The notes under the pieces were generated by a model. The model was not told where the DNA came from. It was given only the letters and a program-made list of their open reading frames with translations, and made no database searches. Shown here one piece after another: positions 37,550 through 46,666 of a stretch of 64,000 bases of DNA. The translations under genes and the position numbers were made by a program. The DNA comes from Sphingorhabdus sp. Alg239-R122. Lineage in GTDB: Bacteria > Pseudomonadota > Alphaproteobacteria > Sphingomonadales > Sphingomonadaceae. The DNA lies in NCBI RefSeq assembly GCF_900537065.1, contig NZ_UNRC01000003.1, forward strand, positions 62,001 to 126,000, in the 5' to 3' direction. How positions within the stretch are numbered: the first letter of the stretch is position 1; the number at the start of each line of letters is the position of its first letter.

Positions 37550-38401
37550 ATGTGCCCTGCGATAGTTAGCCAAGGGAGCCAGCGCGGATATATTATCCCG
37601 ATAGGCGGTGGCGAAGACAAGGATGCCAACCCGGTCATCCTGGAACGGTTTGTGGAAATCGCCGGTGGGCAGGATGCGAATATTGTTGTCTTTCCAACTG
37701 CTTCACGTCTGGAAGACACTGGCCTGCTCTATGAACAGATATTCGAAAAACTGGGTGCGGGGACTGTCAGCAGTATCCCGATTTCCAGTCGTGAGGATTG
37801 CAACAACCCTGAATTTGCCGAACGCTGCTCGCAGGCAACCGGGATATTTATCACCGGCGGAAACCAGCTGAGGCTCAGCACCATTTTGGGCGGGACAGCG
37901 GTCGCGCAGATGATCCGGACCTGCAATGCCAGCGGTGTGCCGGTAGCGGGCACGTCTGCGGGCGCGTCGATTATGTCCGAACACATGATGGCAGGTGGCG
38001 CTTCCGACCAGGGGCCGTCCGAAGGCGGCGCGACGCTGGCACCGGGCCTTGGGCTCACCAATGCGGCGGTGATTGACCAGCATTTTTCCGAACGCAACCG
38101 GCTGGGCCGGCTATTGTCGGCGGTTTCGCTCAACCCCTTCCTGCTTGGCATGGGGATAGACGAGGACACGGCGGCATTTATTGGCCCGGACAGTGTGATG
38201 GATATTGTCGGCAGCGGTACGGTCACTATCGTTGATGGTAGCGATATGAGCTATTCATCGGCGCATTCGGCGGGGCGCAGCCAGGGTCTCAGTATGCTGG
38301 GGCTGAAACTGGATATCCTGCATGAGGGATGTCACTATGATCTCAACATGCGTGAGGCATTTCCACCGGTAGAGGACGATCACCGCGTTTGCAGTCTATA
38401 A
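37550..38401 (+). CDS. cphB: Cyanophycinase
   Basis: The protein has 283 residues, peptidase family S51. It cleaves cyanophycin (multi-L-arginyl-poly-L-aspartate) to beta-Asp-Arg dipeptides. The N-terminal IIPIGGGEDK, the FITGGNQLRLS segment and the nucleophile motif GTSAGAS are all present, as is the later GMGIDEDTAA with the acidic residues. No signal peptide is visible, so it is the intracellular CphB type rather than a secreted CphE. It lies 43 nt upstream of cphA on the same strand, giving a synthesis-and-breakdown pair under common control. Confidence 0.95.
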   Translation: MCPAIVSQGSQRGYIIPIGGGEDKDANPVILERFVEIAGGQDANIVVFPTASRLEDTGLLYEQIFEKLGAGTVSSIPISSREDCNNPEFAERCSQATGIFITGGNQLRLSTILGGTAVAQMIRTCNASGVPVAGTSAGASIMSEHMMAGGASDQGPSEGGATLAPGLGLTNAAVIDQHFSERNRLGRLLSAVSLNPFLLGMGIDEDTAAFIGPDSVMDIVGSGTVTIVDGSDMSYSSAHSAGRSQGLSMLGLKLDILHEGCHYDLNMREAFPPVEDDHRVCSL

Positions 38402-38444
38402 AAAGCGCACAAATATCGGGGCTAACAGGTAAGGGGAACAACCC

Positions 38445-41243
38445 ATGAAAATACTGAAGACAAACCTTTATGTGGGGCCCAATCAATATGCCAAATTCCG
38501 GGTTATCCGGCATGTGCTCGATATTGGCGTGCTCGAAGACTGGCCATCGGCAAAGCTCGGTACGGGTTTTATTGACGGCCTGCTAGCGGCGCTTCCAGGC
38601 CTTGAGGAACATGGCTGTTCCTACCGTGAGCCGGGCGGCTTTGTACGCCGGCTTCGTGAGGATGAAGGCACCTGGATGGCGCATATTATTGAACATGTCG
38701 CGCTTGAGCTGCAATGTGTGGCGGGTAACGAGGTCACATTCGGGCGGACGCGTTCGGCTGGCGAGACGGGCCAGTATAATATGGTTTTCGCCTATATTCA
38801 CCGCGATGTTGGCCTCGCGGCGTGCAAGCTTGCGATCAAGCTGTTGATGCACCTGCTGCCGGACGAAGTCCAAAAGCAGACCGGCTATGAACTGGACGAA
38901 GACTGGGATTGGGATGACGAACTGCGCAGTTTCATCAAACGCGCGCAGCGTCACGCGTTCGGCCCCAGCACGGCATCGCTGGTCGCCGCGGCGGAAGAGC
39001 GCGGCGTTCCATGGCTACGGCTGAACAAATACAGCCTGGTCCAGTTTGGCCATGGCCGGCACCAGCAACGTATCCAGGCGACGATCACCAGTGAGACACG
39101 GCACATTGCGGTGGAAATATCCTGTGACAAGGAAGACACGCACAACCTGCTCAATGACCTCGGCCTGCCGGTACCGCAGCAATATATGGTCTACAGTGCA
39201 CGTGAAGCCGTGCGCGGCGCCCGGCGTGTCGGATATCCGGTGGTTGTCAAACCGCTCAATGCCAATCACGGTCGCGGAGTTTCCATCAATCTGTCCAGCG
39301 ATGAAGAAGTGGCTACTGCATTCGATGTCGCCCGGGAACAGGGCACGAGCCGGGCCGTGCTGGTGGAAAGCTATATTACCGGGTTTGACCACCGCATGCT
39401 GGTCGTTGGCAATGAACTGGTGGCCGTTGCCAAGCGCGTTCCGGGTCATGTTGTGGGTGATGGCAAGCAGAATATCGGCGCGTTGATTGACGAAGTGAAC
39501 GAGGATCCCCGGCGCGGTGTTGGCCATGAAAAAGTGCTGACCCGGCTCGAACTGGACAATCAGGCCCGGCGACTGATGGACAAGGCGGGCTATAACAAGG
39601 GTACGGTGCTTGAAAAGGGTGAGATATTCTATCTGCGCGACACCGCCAACCTGTCTACGGGCGGCACAGCGATTGACCTGACTGATGCGGTGCATCCCGA
39701 CAACCGGGAAATGGCTGTGCGGGCCATCCGCGCAGTCGGACTCGATGTTGGTGGAGTGGATTTTCTGACTGATGATATTTCGCAGTCGTACAAGGATATT
39801 GGCGGTGCGATTGTCGAGGTAAATGCGGCACCAGGTTTTCGCATGCATGTCGCACCCAGTGAAGGCGAGCCACGCGACGTCGCGGGTAAGGTCATCGACA
39901 TGCTGTTTCCGGCGAGTACGCCCAGCCGCATTCCGATTGCCGCGATTACCGGCACAAATGGCAAGACCACGACATCACGCATGCTGGCGCATATCCTGAA
40001 AACCTGTGGCCGTACGGTTGGTCTGACCACCACTGACGGCATCTATGTTGATGGCAAACAGACTGTGAAGGGCGACACAACCGGGCCCAAATCGGCACAG
40101 ATGGTGCTACGTGACCCGTCGGTTGATTTCGCGGTGTTGGAAACCGCACGCGGTGGCCTGGTGCGCAGCGGCCTCGGCTATGACAGCACCAACGTGTCGG
40201 CATGCCTGAACGTTGCTTCGGATCATCTCGGGCTGGGGGGTGTGGATACACTGGAGGATCTGGCCAAGATCAAGCGTATCGTGGTGGAAGCGGCAACTGA
40301 TACCGTTGTCCTCAACGCCGATGACAAGAACTGCCTGCTGATGGCGGATCATTGTGATGCGGAAAATATCTTTTACGTCACGATGGACCATAACCATCCA
40401 CTGGTGAAGCAGCATATCGATGCGGGCGGCAAGGCGGCTGTCCTTGAAAAGGGGATGAATGGTGACATGATCACCATTTATGATAACTGCACGCATATCT
40501 CGCTGCTCTGGACGCACCTTATCCCCGCAACAATCGAGGGCAAGGCGGCACATAATGTCCAGAATGCCATGTTTGCCGCTGCGATTGCCTATAGCTTTGG
40601 TGAGGATATTGACCAGATCCGCATGGGGCTGAAAACCTTCAACACGACATTCAGTCAGGCACCGGGCCGGATGAACGTGTTTGATGAACTGCCTTTCCGC
40701 GTCATTCTGGATTATGCCCATAATGCGGCGGCATTTGGTGAGCTTACCGGGCTGGTCGACAAGCTCGACGGATATGGCCGTAAGATAATCACTGTATCTT
40801 GCCCCGGCGATCGCCGTGATGAAGATATCGCTGAATCCGCTGAAATACTGGCCGGTCATTATGACCATTATGTGCTGAAAGCAGATGATAATCGCCGGGG
40901 ACGCGGTGAAGACGAAATCCCGCAGATGATGAAGCAGCTTCTACTGAAAAATGGCGTGTCGGAAGATGCAATCAGCATCATTCCCGACGAGCAGGAGGCG
41001 ATCCAGCACGCGCTGGAAATGGGGCGGGAGAAAGACCTGCTGATTGTTATTGGCGATAACGTCACCCGGTCCTGGAAACAGATTGTCCATTTTGGCGGTG
41101 AGGAATTGCGGGAGCAGGCACCGGCGGACAGCAAGCCAACAATGTCATCGGCATATGAGGATCTGGTCAATGAAGACCAGTCGCTGATTGTCGATGACCG
41201 CGGCGTTCGGCTTGCAAAAGAGATTGAGGAAGATGGCGATTGA
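38445..41243 (+). CDS. cphA: Cyanophycin synthetase
   Basis: The protein has 932 residues. It polymerises aspartate and arginine into cyanophycin using ATP, without a ribosome. Domains in order: N-terminal domain (1-~160, opening with LYVGPNQYAKFRVIRHVLDIG), ATP-grasp domain that adds Asp (~165-480, VVVKPLNANHGRGVSIN, with the metal/ATP region VEVNAAPGFRMH), and Mur-ligase-like domain that adds Arg (~490-880, P-loop GTNGKTT at 503-509, DHLG element near 590, and DYAHNAAAF near 755). Length is slightly above the usual ~875. AAGGGG precedes the ATG at the right distance. Its neighbours are cphB upstream and a shortened paralogue downstream. Confidence 0.97.
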   Translation: MKILKTNLYVGPNQYAKFRVIRHVLDIGVLEDWPSAKLGTGFIDGLLAALPGLEEHGCSYREPGGFVRRLREDEGTWMAHIIEHVALELQCVAGNEVTFGRTRSAGETGQYNMVFAYIHRDVGLAACKLAIKLLMHLLPDEVQKQTGYELDEDWDWDDELRSFIKRAQRHAFGPSTASLVAAAEERGVPWLRLNKYSLVQFGHGRHQQRIQATITSETRHIAVEISCDKEDTHNLLNDLGLPVPQQYMVYSAREAVRGARRVGYPVVVKPLNANHGRGVSINLSSDEEVATAFDVAREQGTSRAVLVESYITGFDHRMLVVGNELVAVAKRVPGHVVGDGKQNIGALIDEVNEDPRRGVGHEKVLTRLELDNQARRLMDKAGYNKGTVLEKGEIFYLRDTANLSTGGTAIDLTDAVHPDNREMAVRAIRAVGLDVGGVDFLTDDISQSYKDIGGAIVEVNAAPGFRMHVAPSEGEPRDVAGKVIDMLFPASTPSRIPIAAITGTNGKTTTSRMLAHILKTCGRTVGLTTTDGIYVDGKQTVKGDTTGPKSAQMVLRDPSVDFAVLETARGGLVRSGLGYDSTNVSACLNVASDHLGLGGVDTLEDLAKIKRIVVEAATDTVVLNADDKNCLLMADHCDAENIFYVTMDHNHPLVKQHIDAGGKAAVLEKGMNGDMITIYDNCTHISLLWTHLIPATIEGKAAHNVQNAMFAAAIAYSFGEDIDQIRMGLKTFNTTFSQAPGRMNVFDELPFRVILDYAHNAAAFGELTGLVDKLDGYGRKIITVSCPGDRRDEDIAESAEILAGHYDHYVLKADDNRRGRGEDEIPQMMKQLLLKNGVSEDAISIIPDEQEAIQHALEMGREKDLLIVIGDNVTRSWKQIVHFGGEELREQAPADSKPTMSSAYEDLVNEDQSLIVDDRGVRLAKEIEEDGD

Positions 41244-41268
41244 ATAACAGCACGGGAGAATAGCCATC

Positions 41269-43017
41269 ATGCCGGCAGATATTGAGACAATCGAAAACTA
41301 TCTGACAGTCCCGCAGCCTGAATCTATACAGTTGGTACTGGATGACAGTCGCCGCATTACAGGTCCTGGCATGATCTGGGACCGGCGCGGCGCACTGATT
41401 GATGTGCTGGTGGATGGTTTCGACAGTGCGGAAGTGGTTGCGGTCTGGGAAGCGGAAATCGCCCGGGTTCTGTCTGCGCTGGGCTGGGATGATAGCCTGA
41501 CTGCGCACCGAATTTTCGAAAATGGGGTGACACTGCTTATTTCAGCGCCGGCAGACCTGCTTTATTCTGCTGTGTTCGTTATTGAAACAGGTTGGCATTT
41601 GGCCGCCTGCAGGCTGCTGGGGCAGGAGCCTGAAAATTTTGGGAAACTGACCGCAGGCCTGAAAGAGGTGATCGCGCTTGAGAAAAATCCGGCACTGATC
41701 CGGTTGCAACAGGCGGCGGATGCCAGGAATATCGATATATTGAGTGACGATGATTTCGTATCGCTTGGTCATGGCAAGGGATCTGAAGTCTGGGGAGTGA
41801 ATGATATCCCTGACCCATCTGAAATCGACTGGAACAGGCTGCACAATTTACCGGTTGCGTTGATCACAGGCACCAATGGCAAGTCAACCAGTGTACGGCT
41901 CGCGACCGCTATAGGCGAAGCGGCCGGTTTGGTCGCAGGTTCCACGTCAACCGATTATGTAAAACTGGGCAATGACGTGCTCGACTATGGCGATTATTCG
42001 GGCCCTGGGGGTGCGCGCATGCTGCTGCGTGACAAACGTCTGGAAATTGCTTTCCTTGAAACTGCGCGCGGCGGGATATTGCGGCGCGGACTACCACTGT
42101 TTCAGGCGAGGGCAGCGCTTGTCACCAATATTGCGGCAGATCATCTGGGGCAATACGGAGTCAATACGGTTGAGGCACTGGCGCAGGCCAAGTTTGCGGT
42201 TGCCCGTGCGGTATCGCGCGATGGTGTGCTGGTGCTCAATGCCGATGACCCGCTGGTTGTCGTCAATGGTGAGGCATTTGACCGTACCAAGTGCTGGTTC
42301 TCCCTGTCGCAAGACAACACGCATATCCGGCAGGCCCGGGAGGCGGGAGATCCATGCTGTTGGTATGACGGGGAAAATATCTGTTATTTTGATGGCGCGG
42401 CAGTCGCACTGCGCATTGCAGCAGCGGACATTCCTATCACGATGGGTGGATCGGCGCGTTTCAATATCCACAATATTATGGGGGCAATCGGTCTTTCCAG
42501 GGCTATGGGTATCGATAACGATGCCATCGTGACAGGATTGACCCAGTTCACCGCATCCCCTGACCAGAACCCGGGGCGCTGCAACGAATTCATGGTGAAC
42601 GGCGCCAGGGTATTTGTCGACTTCGCGCATAATCCGCATGCCATTTCCGCTATGTCAGCGTTGATCGAAAACCTGCCCGCCAACCGCAAATATCTGCTGC
42701 TCGGTCATGCTGGAGACCGGTCTGACCAGGAAATAAGAGACCTGACCAGAGGCGCTGTCGGCTTTGACCCGGACCTTGTTGTCATTGCCGAACTGGAGGA
42801 TTATCTCCGCGGGCGTGAGCCGGGCGAAGTTCCCGCATTAATTGCCAGTGAATGTACAGATTGCGGAATTGCGGCAGACGCAGTCCGGATGGCGGTGTCA
42901 CCAGGCGAAGGAACGGCACATATTCTGGGTCAATTACGCGACGGTGATGTTGCACTGATTCTGGCGCTGTCCGACCGGGATCGGGTGTTCGAGCTGATCC
43001 GGGCCGTACAGGACTGA
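41269..43017 (+). CDS. Cyanophycin synthetase-like Mur ligase lacking the ATP-grasp domain
   Basis: The protein has 582 residues and starts 25 bases after cphA ends, with GGGAG upstream. The first ~180 residues resemble the CphA N-terminal region: VIETGWHLAACRLL matches CphA's YIHRDVGLAACKLA, and a DDFVSLGHG element matches CphA's KYSLVQFGHG. The sequence then passes straight to a Mur-ligase domain with P-loop GTNGKST (about 201-207), ETARGGILRRGL, ADHLGQYGV, NADDP and DFAHNPHA. The roughly 280-residue ATP-grasp domain of CphA, which adds Asp, is absent. It therefore retains only an amino-acid-ligase half like the Arg-adding one. It may be a partner subunit or act on a different acceptor. The domain reading is from sequence; the role is inference. 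Confidence 0.88.
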   Translation: MPADIETIENYLTVPQPESIQLVLDDSRRITGPGMIWDRRGALIDVLVDGFDSAEVVAVWEAEIARVLSALGWDDSLTAHRIFENGVTLLISAPADLLYSAVFVIETGWHLAACRLLGQEPENFGKLTAGLKEVIALEKNPALIRLQQAADARNIDILSDDDFVSLGHGKGSEVWGVNDIPDPSEIDWNRLHNLPVALITGTNGKSTSVRLATAIGEAAGLVAGSTSTDYVKLGNDVLDYGDYSGPGGARMLLRDKRLEIAFLETARGGILRRGLPLFQARAALVTNIAADHLGQYGVNTVEALAQAKFAVARAVSRDGVLVLNADDPLVVVNGEAFDRTKCWFSLSQDNTHIRQAREAGDPCCWYDGENICYFDGAAVALRIAAADIPITMGGSARFNIHNIMGAIGLSRAMGIDNDAIVTGLTQFTASPDQNPGRCNEFMVNGARVFVDFAHNPHAISAMSALIENLPANRKYLLLGHAGDRSDQEIRDLTRGAVGFDPDLVVIAELEDYLRGREPGEVPALIASECTDCGIAADAVRMAVSPGEGTAHILGQLRDGDVALILALSDRDRVFELIRAVQD

Positions 43018-43036
43018 AACAAAAAACGTGCCACCG

Positions 43037-43978
43037 TTATCGGCAAGGTGCAAAAGTGGTCGCAGCAGGCGGAGCCGTATTTGAAACAGAGGCGCGCTTC
43101 ATACCATCACTGTTGAAAGCCATTGCAATCTCACCGCTGCTGGAAACCGCAATCACGCCGCCATCGCCGCCCAGTGCCGCGACATCATCCAGCATGTGCC
43201 AGAGCGCCTGTTCCAGAGTATCGCCTGCGAGTTTATAGCGGTTGGCAACTGTCAGCGCCCCGCCTGCACGGATGAAATATTCCCCCGTCCCGGTGCAGGA
43301 AATGGCGATGTCCTGATCCGCCCATGTCCCGACACCGATGATCGGGGTATCGCCGACCCGGCCCGCAGGTTTGCCAAAAACACCGCCGGTAGATGTGGCC
43401 GCCGCAAGATTGCCGTGCATATCAAGTGCCACCGCGCCGACCGTGCCATGCTGCATGTCGCTGACCGTAACATCCTCTTCGCTTACCCCGACTGGCAGCA
43501 CGTAATAGGCGGATGGATTGTCCACTGTGGCAAACCCATGCCCTTGTGCAAAATCATTGGCGCCTTCGCCTGCCAACATCACACTGGGCGACTGGTCCAT
43601 AACGGCGCGTGCAACTGCAACGGGGTGCACAACGTCCCGGATCGCGGCCACGGCGCCGGCCTGCTGCGCCGTGCCGTCCATAATGCTCGCGTCCAGTTCC
43701 ACCTGGCCCGACACATTCGGGGCAGAACCCTTGCCAGCTACATAAAGCCCGGATGCTTCCATTTCGCGGGTCATTTCTTCCACCACATCAACTGCAGCCT
43801 TGCTCTGATTCAGCATGGCTTCGCCCTGTGCGGCAAGTTCGCTCAGATGCTGCTCAACAATAGTATAATTTTCACCGGTTTTGGCCCCCGCACCGCCATG
43901 TAGCGCCAGTGCATAGGAATGGGCTTTTGTGTTAGAAATAATGGATACTCCTCTACATACAGATGCCTCGTACAGCAC
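43037..43978 (-). CDS. iaaA: Isoaspartyl peptidase/beta-aspartyl dipeptidase (Ntn hydrolase)
   Basis: The protein has about 313 residues. It is an N-terminal-nucleophile hydrolase of the plant-type asparaginase family: ALHGGAGAK at the N-terminus and the autocleavage site HGTVGAVALD, where the threonine becomes the nucleophile of the beta-subunit. It would split beta-Asp-Arg dipeptides released by cyanophycinase into Asp and Arg, completing cyanophycin breakdown. It is convergent with the paralogue gene with 19 bases between. A GTG at 43978 has AGG six bases upstream. A strong AGAGGAG lies further in, upstream of an in-frame ATT, so the true N-terminus is uncertain by about 13 residues. Confidence 0.92.
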   Translation of the reverse strand: MLYEASVCRGVSIISNTKAHSYALALHGGAGAKTGENYTIVEQHLSELAAQGEAMLNQSKAAVDVVEEMTREMEASGLYVAGKGSAPNVSGQVELDASIMDGTAQQAGAVAAIRDVVHPVAVARAVMDQSPSVMLAGEGANDFAQGHGFATVDNPSAYYVLPVGVSEEDVTVSDMQHGTVGAVALDMHGNLAAATSTGGVFGKPAGRVGDTPIIGVGTWADQDIAISCTGTGEYFIRAGGALTVANRYKLAGDTLEQALWHMLDDVAALGGDGGVIAVSSSGEIAMAFNSDGMKRASVSNTAPPAATTFAPCR

Positions 43979-44167
43979 TGTTAACCTATCGAATCAAATT
44001 ATGATTGAGCTACTATCATATAATAGAATTATTGTGCGAACATGCCCACATGTTTCCATGTCCTGTAATGATATGGAAGTTGGGGAAAACACATCTCGTT
44101 TTATAATGCCATCTGGCATCCATGCGCATTTCGCGCCTCACGCATATTCCATAAACATTTGAAATAA

Positions 44168-44243
44168 TGGTGAGCCCTGCTGGGTTCGAACCAGCGACCT
44201 ACTGATTAAAAGTCAGTTGCTCTACCGACTGAGCTAAGGGCCC
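44168..44243 (-). tRNA. tRNA-Lys (anticodon TTT)
   Basis: The 76-base sequence on the minus strand folds into a standard cloverleaf. The acceptor stem is GGGCCCT paired with AGGGCTC (one G-T wobble), followed by A and an encoded CCA. The D-arm is GCTC...GAGC. The anticodon arm is CTGACTTTTAATCAG with TTT as anticodon, and the T-arm is GCTGGTTCGAACCCAGC. The gene lies alone between iaaA and folK. Confidence 0.97.
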
Positions 44244-44311
44244 CATATCACGCAAGGGACATATACCGTGCGTTGGTGCAGACGCTCACCTAGTCACGCT
44301 TTGCCTGCGGG

Positions 44312-44860
44312 TCAAGCGGCTTTACCCATTTTTTGCAGAAACATGAGCTGGCGGATCGTCCGTCCCGTCACCGGATCGCGCCAGCCGGGCGCTATCTGCG
44401 CGGCCGGTTCCAACACAAAGCTGCGGTTGCGAAAGGATATGTGGGGAATAACAAGCCGCTTATGGCCTACATTTCCTGTGCTTTGCGGCACATGTGTTGC
44501 ACGGGCTGGTCTGGGCCAGATACCTCCACTCCACAAGATGATATCAAGATCAAGCACCCGGCTGCTCCAGCGCTCTCCGCGCCGGGAACCAAATTCACGC
44601 TCCAGCCTTTTGAGCGAATCCAGCAATAGATCTGGCATCTGATTCGTTTTCAGCCGTACGGCGGCATTGGCATAGCGGCGCTGTGATGGGCCGACGGGCT
44701 GTGTGATGATGGTGTGCGATACGGCCCTGACATGATAATTGCCATGCAATGCCTCAACCGCACCCGCAATAACCTGCCGGGGACATGCATAAATGCCATT
44801 ACGCCGGTTTGACCCCACGGCAATCAGATATTCATGTTTGGTTGCGTCCGTCATGCGCAT
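44312..44860 (-). CDS. folK: 2-amino-4-hydroxy-6-hydroxymethyldihydropteridine pyrophosphokinase
   Basis: The protein has 182 residues. HPPK transfers pyrophosphate from ATP in folate synthesis. Characteristic elements are LIAVGSNRR near the N-terminus, QPVGPSQRRYANAAV in the substrate loop, and the signature RVLDLDIILW with the magnesium aspartates. Length is slightly above E. coli HPPK (159). It is divergent from the uracil-DNA glycosylase gene, with only about 11 bases between the start codons if the downstream gene starts at 44872. Confidence 0.93.
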   Translation of the reverse strand: MRMTDATKHEYLIAVGSNRRNGIYACPRQVIAGAVEALHGNYHVRAVSHTIITQPVGPSQRRYANAAVRLKTNQMPDLLLDSLKRLEREFGSRRGERWSSRVLDLDIILWSGGIWPRPARATHVPQSTGNVGHKRLVIPHISFRNRSFVLEPAAQIAPGWRDPVTGRTIRQLMFLQKMGKAA

Positions 44861-44871
44861 GTGCCTATCCT

Positions 44872-45552
44872 ATGTTCATGCTCCAAAAAAGCCCCCAATC
44901 ACAGTTCCTGCCTGGGACCGAGCCGCGACCAGGATGCCGGAAATGTCCGAGGCTTGCCGATTATCGCCGGGAAATTGCATGCGAATTCCCGGATTGGCAC
45001 GGCGCGCCGGTACCGACCTGGGGTGATCCATCGGCTTGGCTCGCGATTGTCGGCCTTGCCCCCGGGAAGCATGGTGCACACCGGACCGGAAGGCCTTTTA
45101 CTGGGGACCAGTCGGGTGAGGTGCTGTTCGCCGCTCTGGATCGTTTCGCGCTGAGCCGCGGCAGTTTTGCCAATGACCCAGAGGATGGCGTGAAGCTGGA
45201 CGGCACGATGATTTTCAACGCTGTCAAATGCCTGCCGCCGCAGAATAAACCGATAGGGGCCGAATTGAATAATTGCCGCCCCTATCTGATGCGGCAACTT
45301 GCTGCCTTGCCGAACCTGCGTGTCATTATCGCGCTCGGCAAGGTGGCGCATGATAGTTTGGTGCGCGGTTTTGGGATGCGGCTCGCGGAGCGCCCGTTCG
45401 GCCACCTTGCCGAGCACCAGTTGCCAAATGATAAAATCCTCATCGATAGCTATCACTGCAGCCGCTACAACATGAATACGGGCCGGTTGACGACGGAAAT
45501 GTTTGGTGCGGTATTCATGCGGGCGCTACAATTAAATGAAGTTATCACGTAA
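44872..45552 (+). CDS. Uracil-DNA glycosylase, family 5 (UDGb type)
   Basis: The protein has about 226 residues. Motif 1 is GLAPGKHGAHRTGRPFTGD, diagnostic of family 5 (UDGb) enzymes, which lack the polar catalytic residue of families 1 and 4. Motif 2 near the C-terminus is HCSRYNMNTGRLT. Four cysteines (CRKC near the N-terminus, KCLPP, and HCSR) could hold an iron-sulfur cluster as in families 4 and 5. It removes uracil, and often hypoxanthine or xanthine, from DNA. The frame is open from 44785, but that part overlaps folK, so I take the ATG at 44872 (44878 also possible). Confidence 0.85.
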   Translation: MFMLQKSPQSQFLPGTEPRPGCRKCPRLADYRREIACEFPDWHGAPVPTWGDPSAWLAIVGLAPGKHGAHRTGRPFTGDQSGEVLFAALDRFALSRGSFANDPEDGVKLDGTMIFNAVKCLPPQNKPIGAELNNCRPYLMRQLAALPNLRVIIALGKVAHDSLVRGFGMRLAERPFGHLAEHQLPNDKILIDSYHCSRYNMNTGRLTTEMFGAVFMRALQLNEVIT

Positions 45553-45559
45553 TTTTATT

Positions 45560-45706
45560 ATGAAAGTCGCGAAAATCACACCTATGGGCCTTTCTCGTTG
45601 CCGTGACGGGTGCAGATTTGCGACATGGACAAGAAAGGACGAGCATGCACCGCTCTACTATAGTGGTGTGGCACCGTGTAGAACAGGGTCTTGTGAAATC
45701 GTGTAA
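45560..45706 (+). CDS. Possible 48-residue cysteine-containing small ORF (unsupported)
   Basis: An ATG at 45560 opens a frame of 48 codons ending TAA at 45704-45706, in the 188-base gap between two convergent genes. It contains four cysteines spaced C-x3-C and C-x4-C. There is no clear ribosome binding site and I recognise no family. It may be chance. It is listed because the gap holds nothing else I can identify. Confidence 0.15.
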   Translation: MKVAKITPMGLSRCRDGCRFATWTRKDEHAPLYYSGVAPCRTGSCEIV

Positions 45707-45740
45707 TACTTGACATTAACTAACGGCAACGGCTTGGTTT

Positions 45741-46601
45741 CTACCTGTCTTCGACCAGCCGCCCGTATAATTCGGGCCGCCGGTCACGAAAAAATCCCAT
45801 GCCCGCGCGGTGTTGACGGGCTTGTTCCAGGTCGAGCGTGGCGACGAGCACACCGGTTTCCTCTGCGCCATAATCAACGACCAGATCGCCCCATTCATTG
45901 GCTATAAAGCTGTGGCCGTAAAATGTGCCACTATCTGCGCCTTGCGTCTCTATGCCAATCCGGTTGCTCGCGATTACGGGCATGCAGTTGCTGACCGCAT
46001 GGCCCTGCATCGCGCGCCGCCACATGGCGCTGGTGTCGAGGTCCGCGTCATAAGGCTCGCTGCCGATGGCAGTAGGGTAAAGCAGCAGCTCTGCACCCAT
46101 CAGAGCCATGGTGCGTGCGCATTCAGGGTACCATTGATCCCAACATATGCCGACACCAATGCGTGCGCCCATCATGTCCCACACCCTGAACCCTGAATTA
46201 CCGGGGCGGAAATAGAATTTCTCTTCATAGCCCGGGCCATCGGGAATATGCGATTTGCGGTAGACGCCCATGACATCGCCATCGGGGCCGACCATTGCCA
46301 GCGAGTTATAATAATGCTGCCCATCGCGCTCAAAAAAACTGGTGGGAATGGCGACGCCAAGCTGCCCGGCAAGTTTTGTCATGGCGCGGACTGAGGGGTG
46401 CTCATTTGTGGGATGGGCAAGCGCGAACAGCGCCTCGTCTTCACGTGCGCAGAAATATGGTCCGGAGAAAAGCTCAGGCGGCAGGATAATATCTGCACCC
46501 TCATACGCGGCGCGGGCAACAAGCTCGCTGACAGCGTCAATATTCTCGGCTTCGCTGCCGCTTAAGGACAACTGCATTGCGGCGACGGTGATATTGGTCA
46601 T
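45741..46601 (-). CDS. aguB: N-carbamoylputrescine amidase
   Basis: The protein has 286 residues of the nitrilase superfamily. The catalytic triad is visible: Glu in LPPELFSG, Lys in YRKSHIPDGPGYEEKF, and Cys in GVGICWDQWYPE. The last segment and HIPDGPGYEEKFYF are specific to AguB/NLP1 enzymes. It hydrolyses N-carbamoylputrescine to putrescine, CO2 and ammonia. Its partner aguA is at 49228-50205 on the same strand, with two other genes between, so both may be on one transcript. Confidence 0.95.
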   Translation of the reverse strand: MTNITVAAMQLSLSGSEAENIDAVSELVARAAYEGADIILPPELFSGPYFCAREDEALFALAHPTNEHPSVRAMTKLAGQLGVAIPTSFFERDGQHYYNSLAMVGPDGDVMGVYRKSHIPDGPGYEEKFYFRPGNSGFRVWDMMGARIGVGICWDQWYPECARTMALMGAELLLYPTAIGSEPYDADLDTSAMWRRAMQGHAVSNCMPVIASNRIGIETQGADSGTFYGHSFIANEWGDLVVDYGAEETGVLVATLDLEQARQHRAGMGFFRDRRPELYGRLVEDR

Positions 46602-46666
46602 GGCATAGGCCTTTCCCTGTGGATTATCCGCTGGAAGTTTACCCGCAGGGTAAGGGGTTTTTCAAG

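Noticed and set aside
40107-40868. A 253-codon open frame antisense to cphA
   Set aside because: It covers the conserved Mur-ligase region of cphA on the opposite strand and has low-complexity composition typical of shadow frames.
44108-44121. Palindrome ATGCCATCTGGCAT downstream of tRNA-Lys
   Set aside because: Considered as a tRNA terminator, but the stem is only six base pairs and no T run follows on the minus strand.
43929-44162. 77-codon plus-strand frame between iaaA and tRNA-Lys
   Set aside because: It overlaps the start of iaaA in antisense, has no ribosome site and no recognisable similarity.
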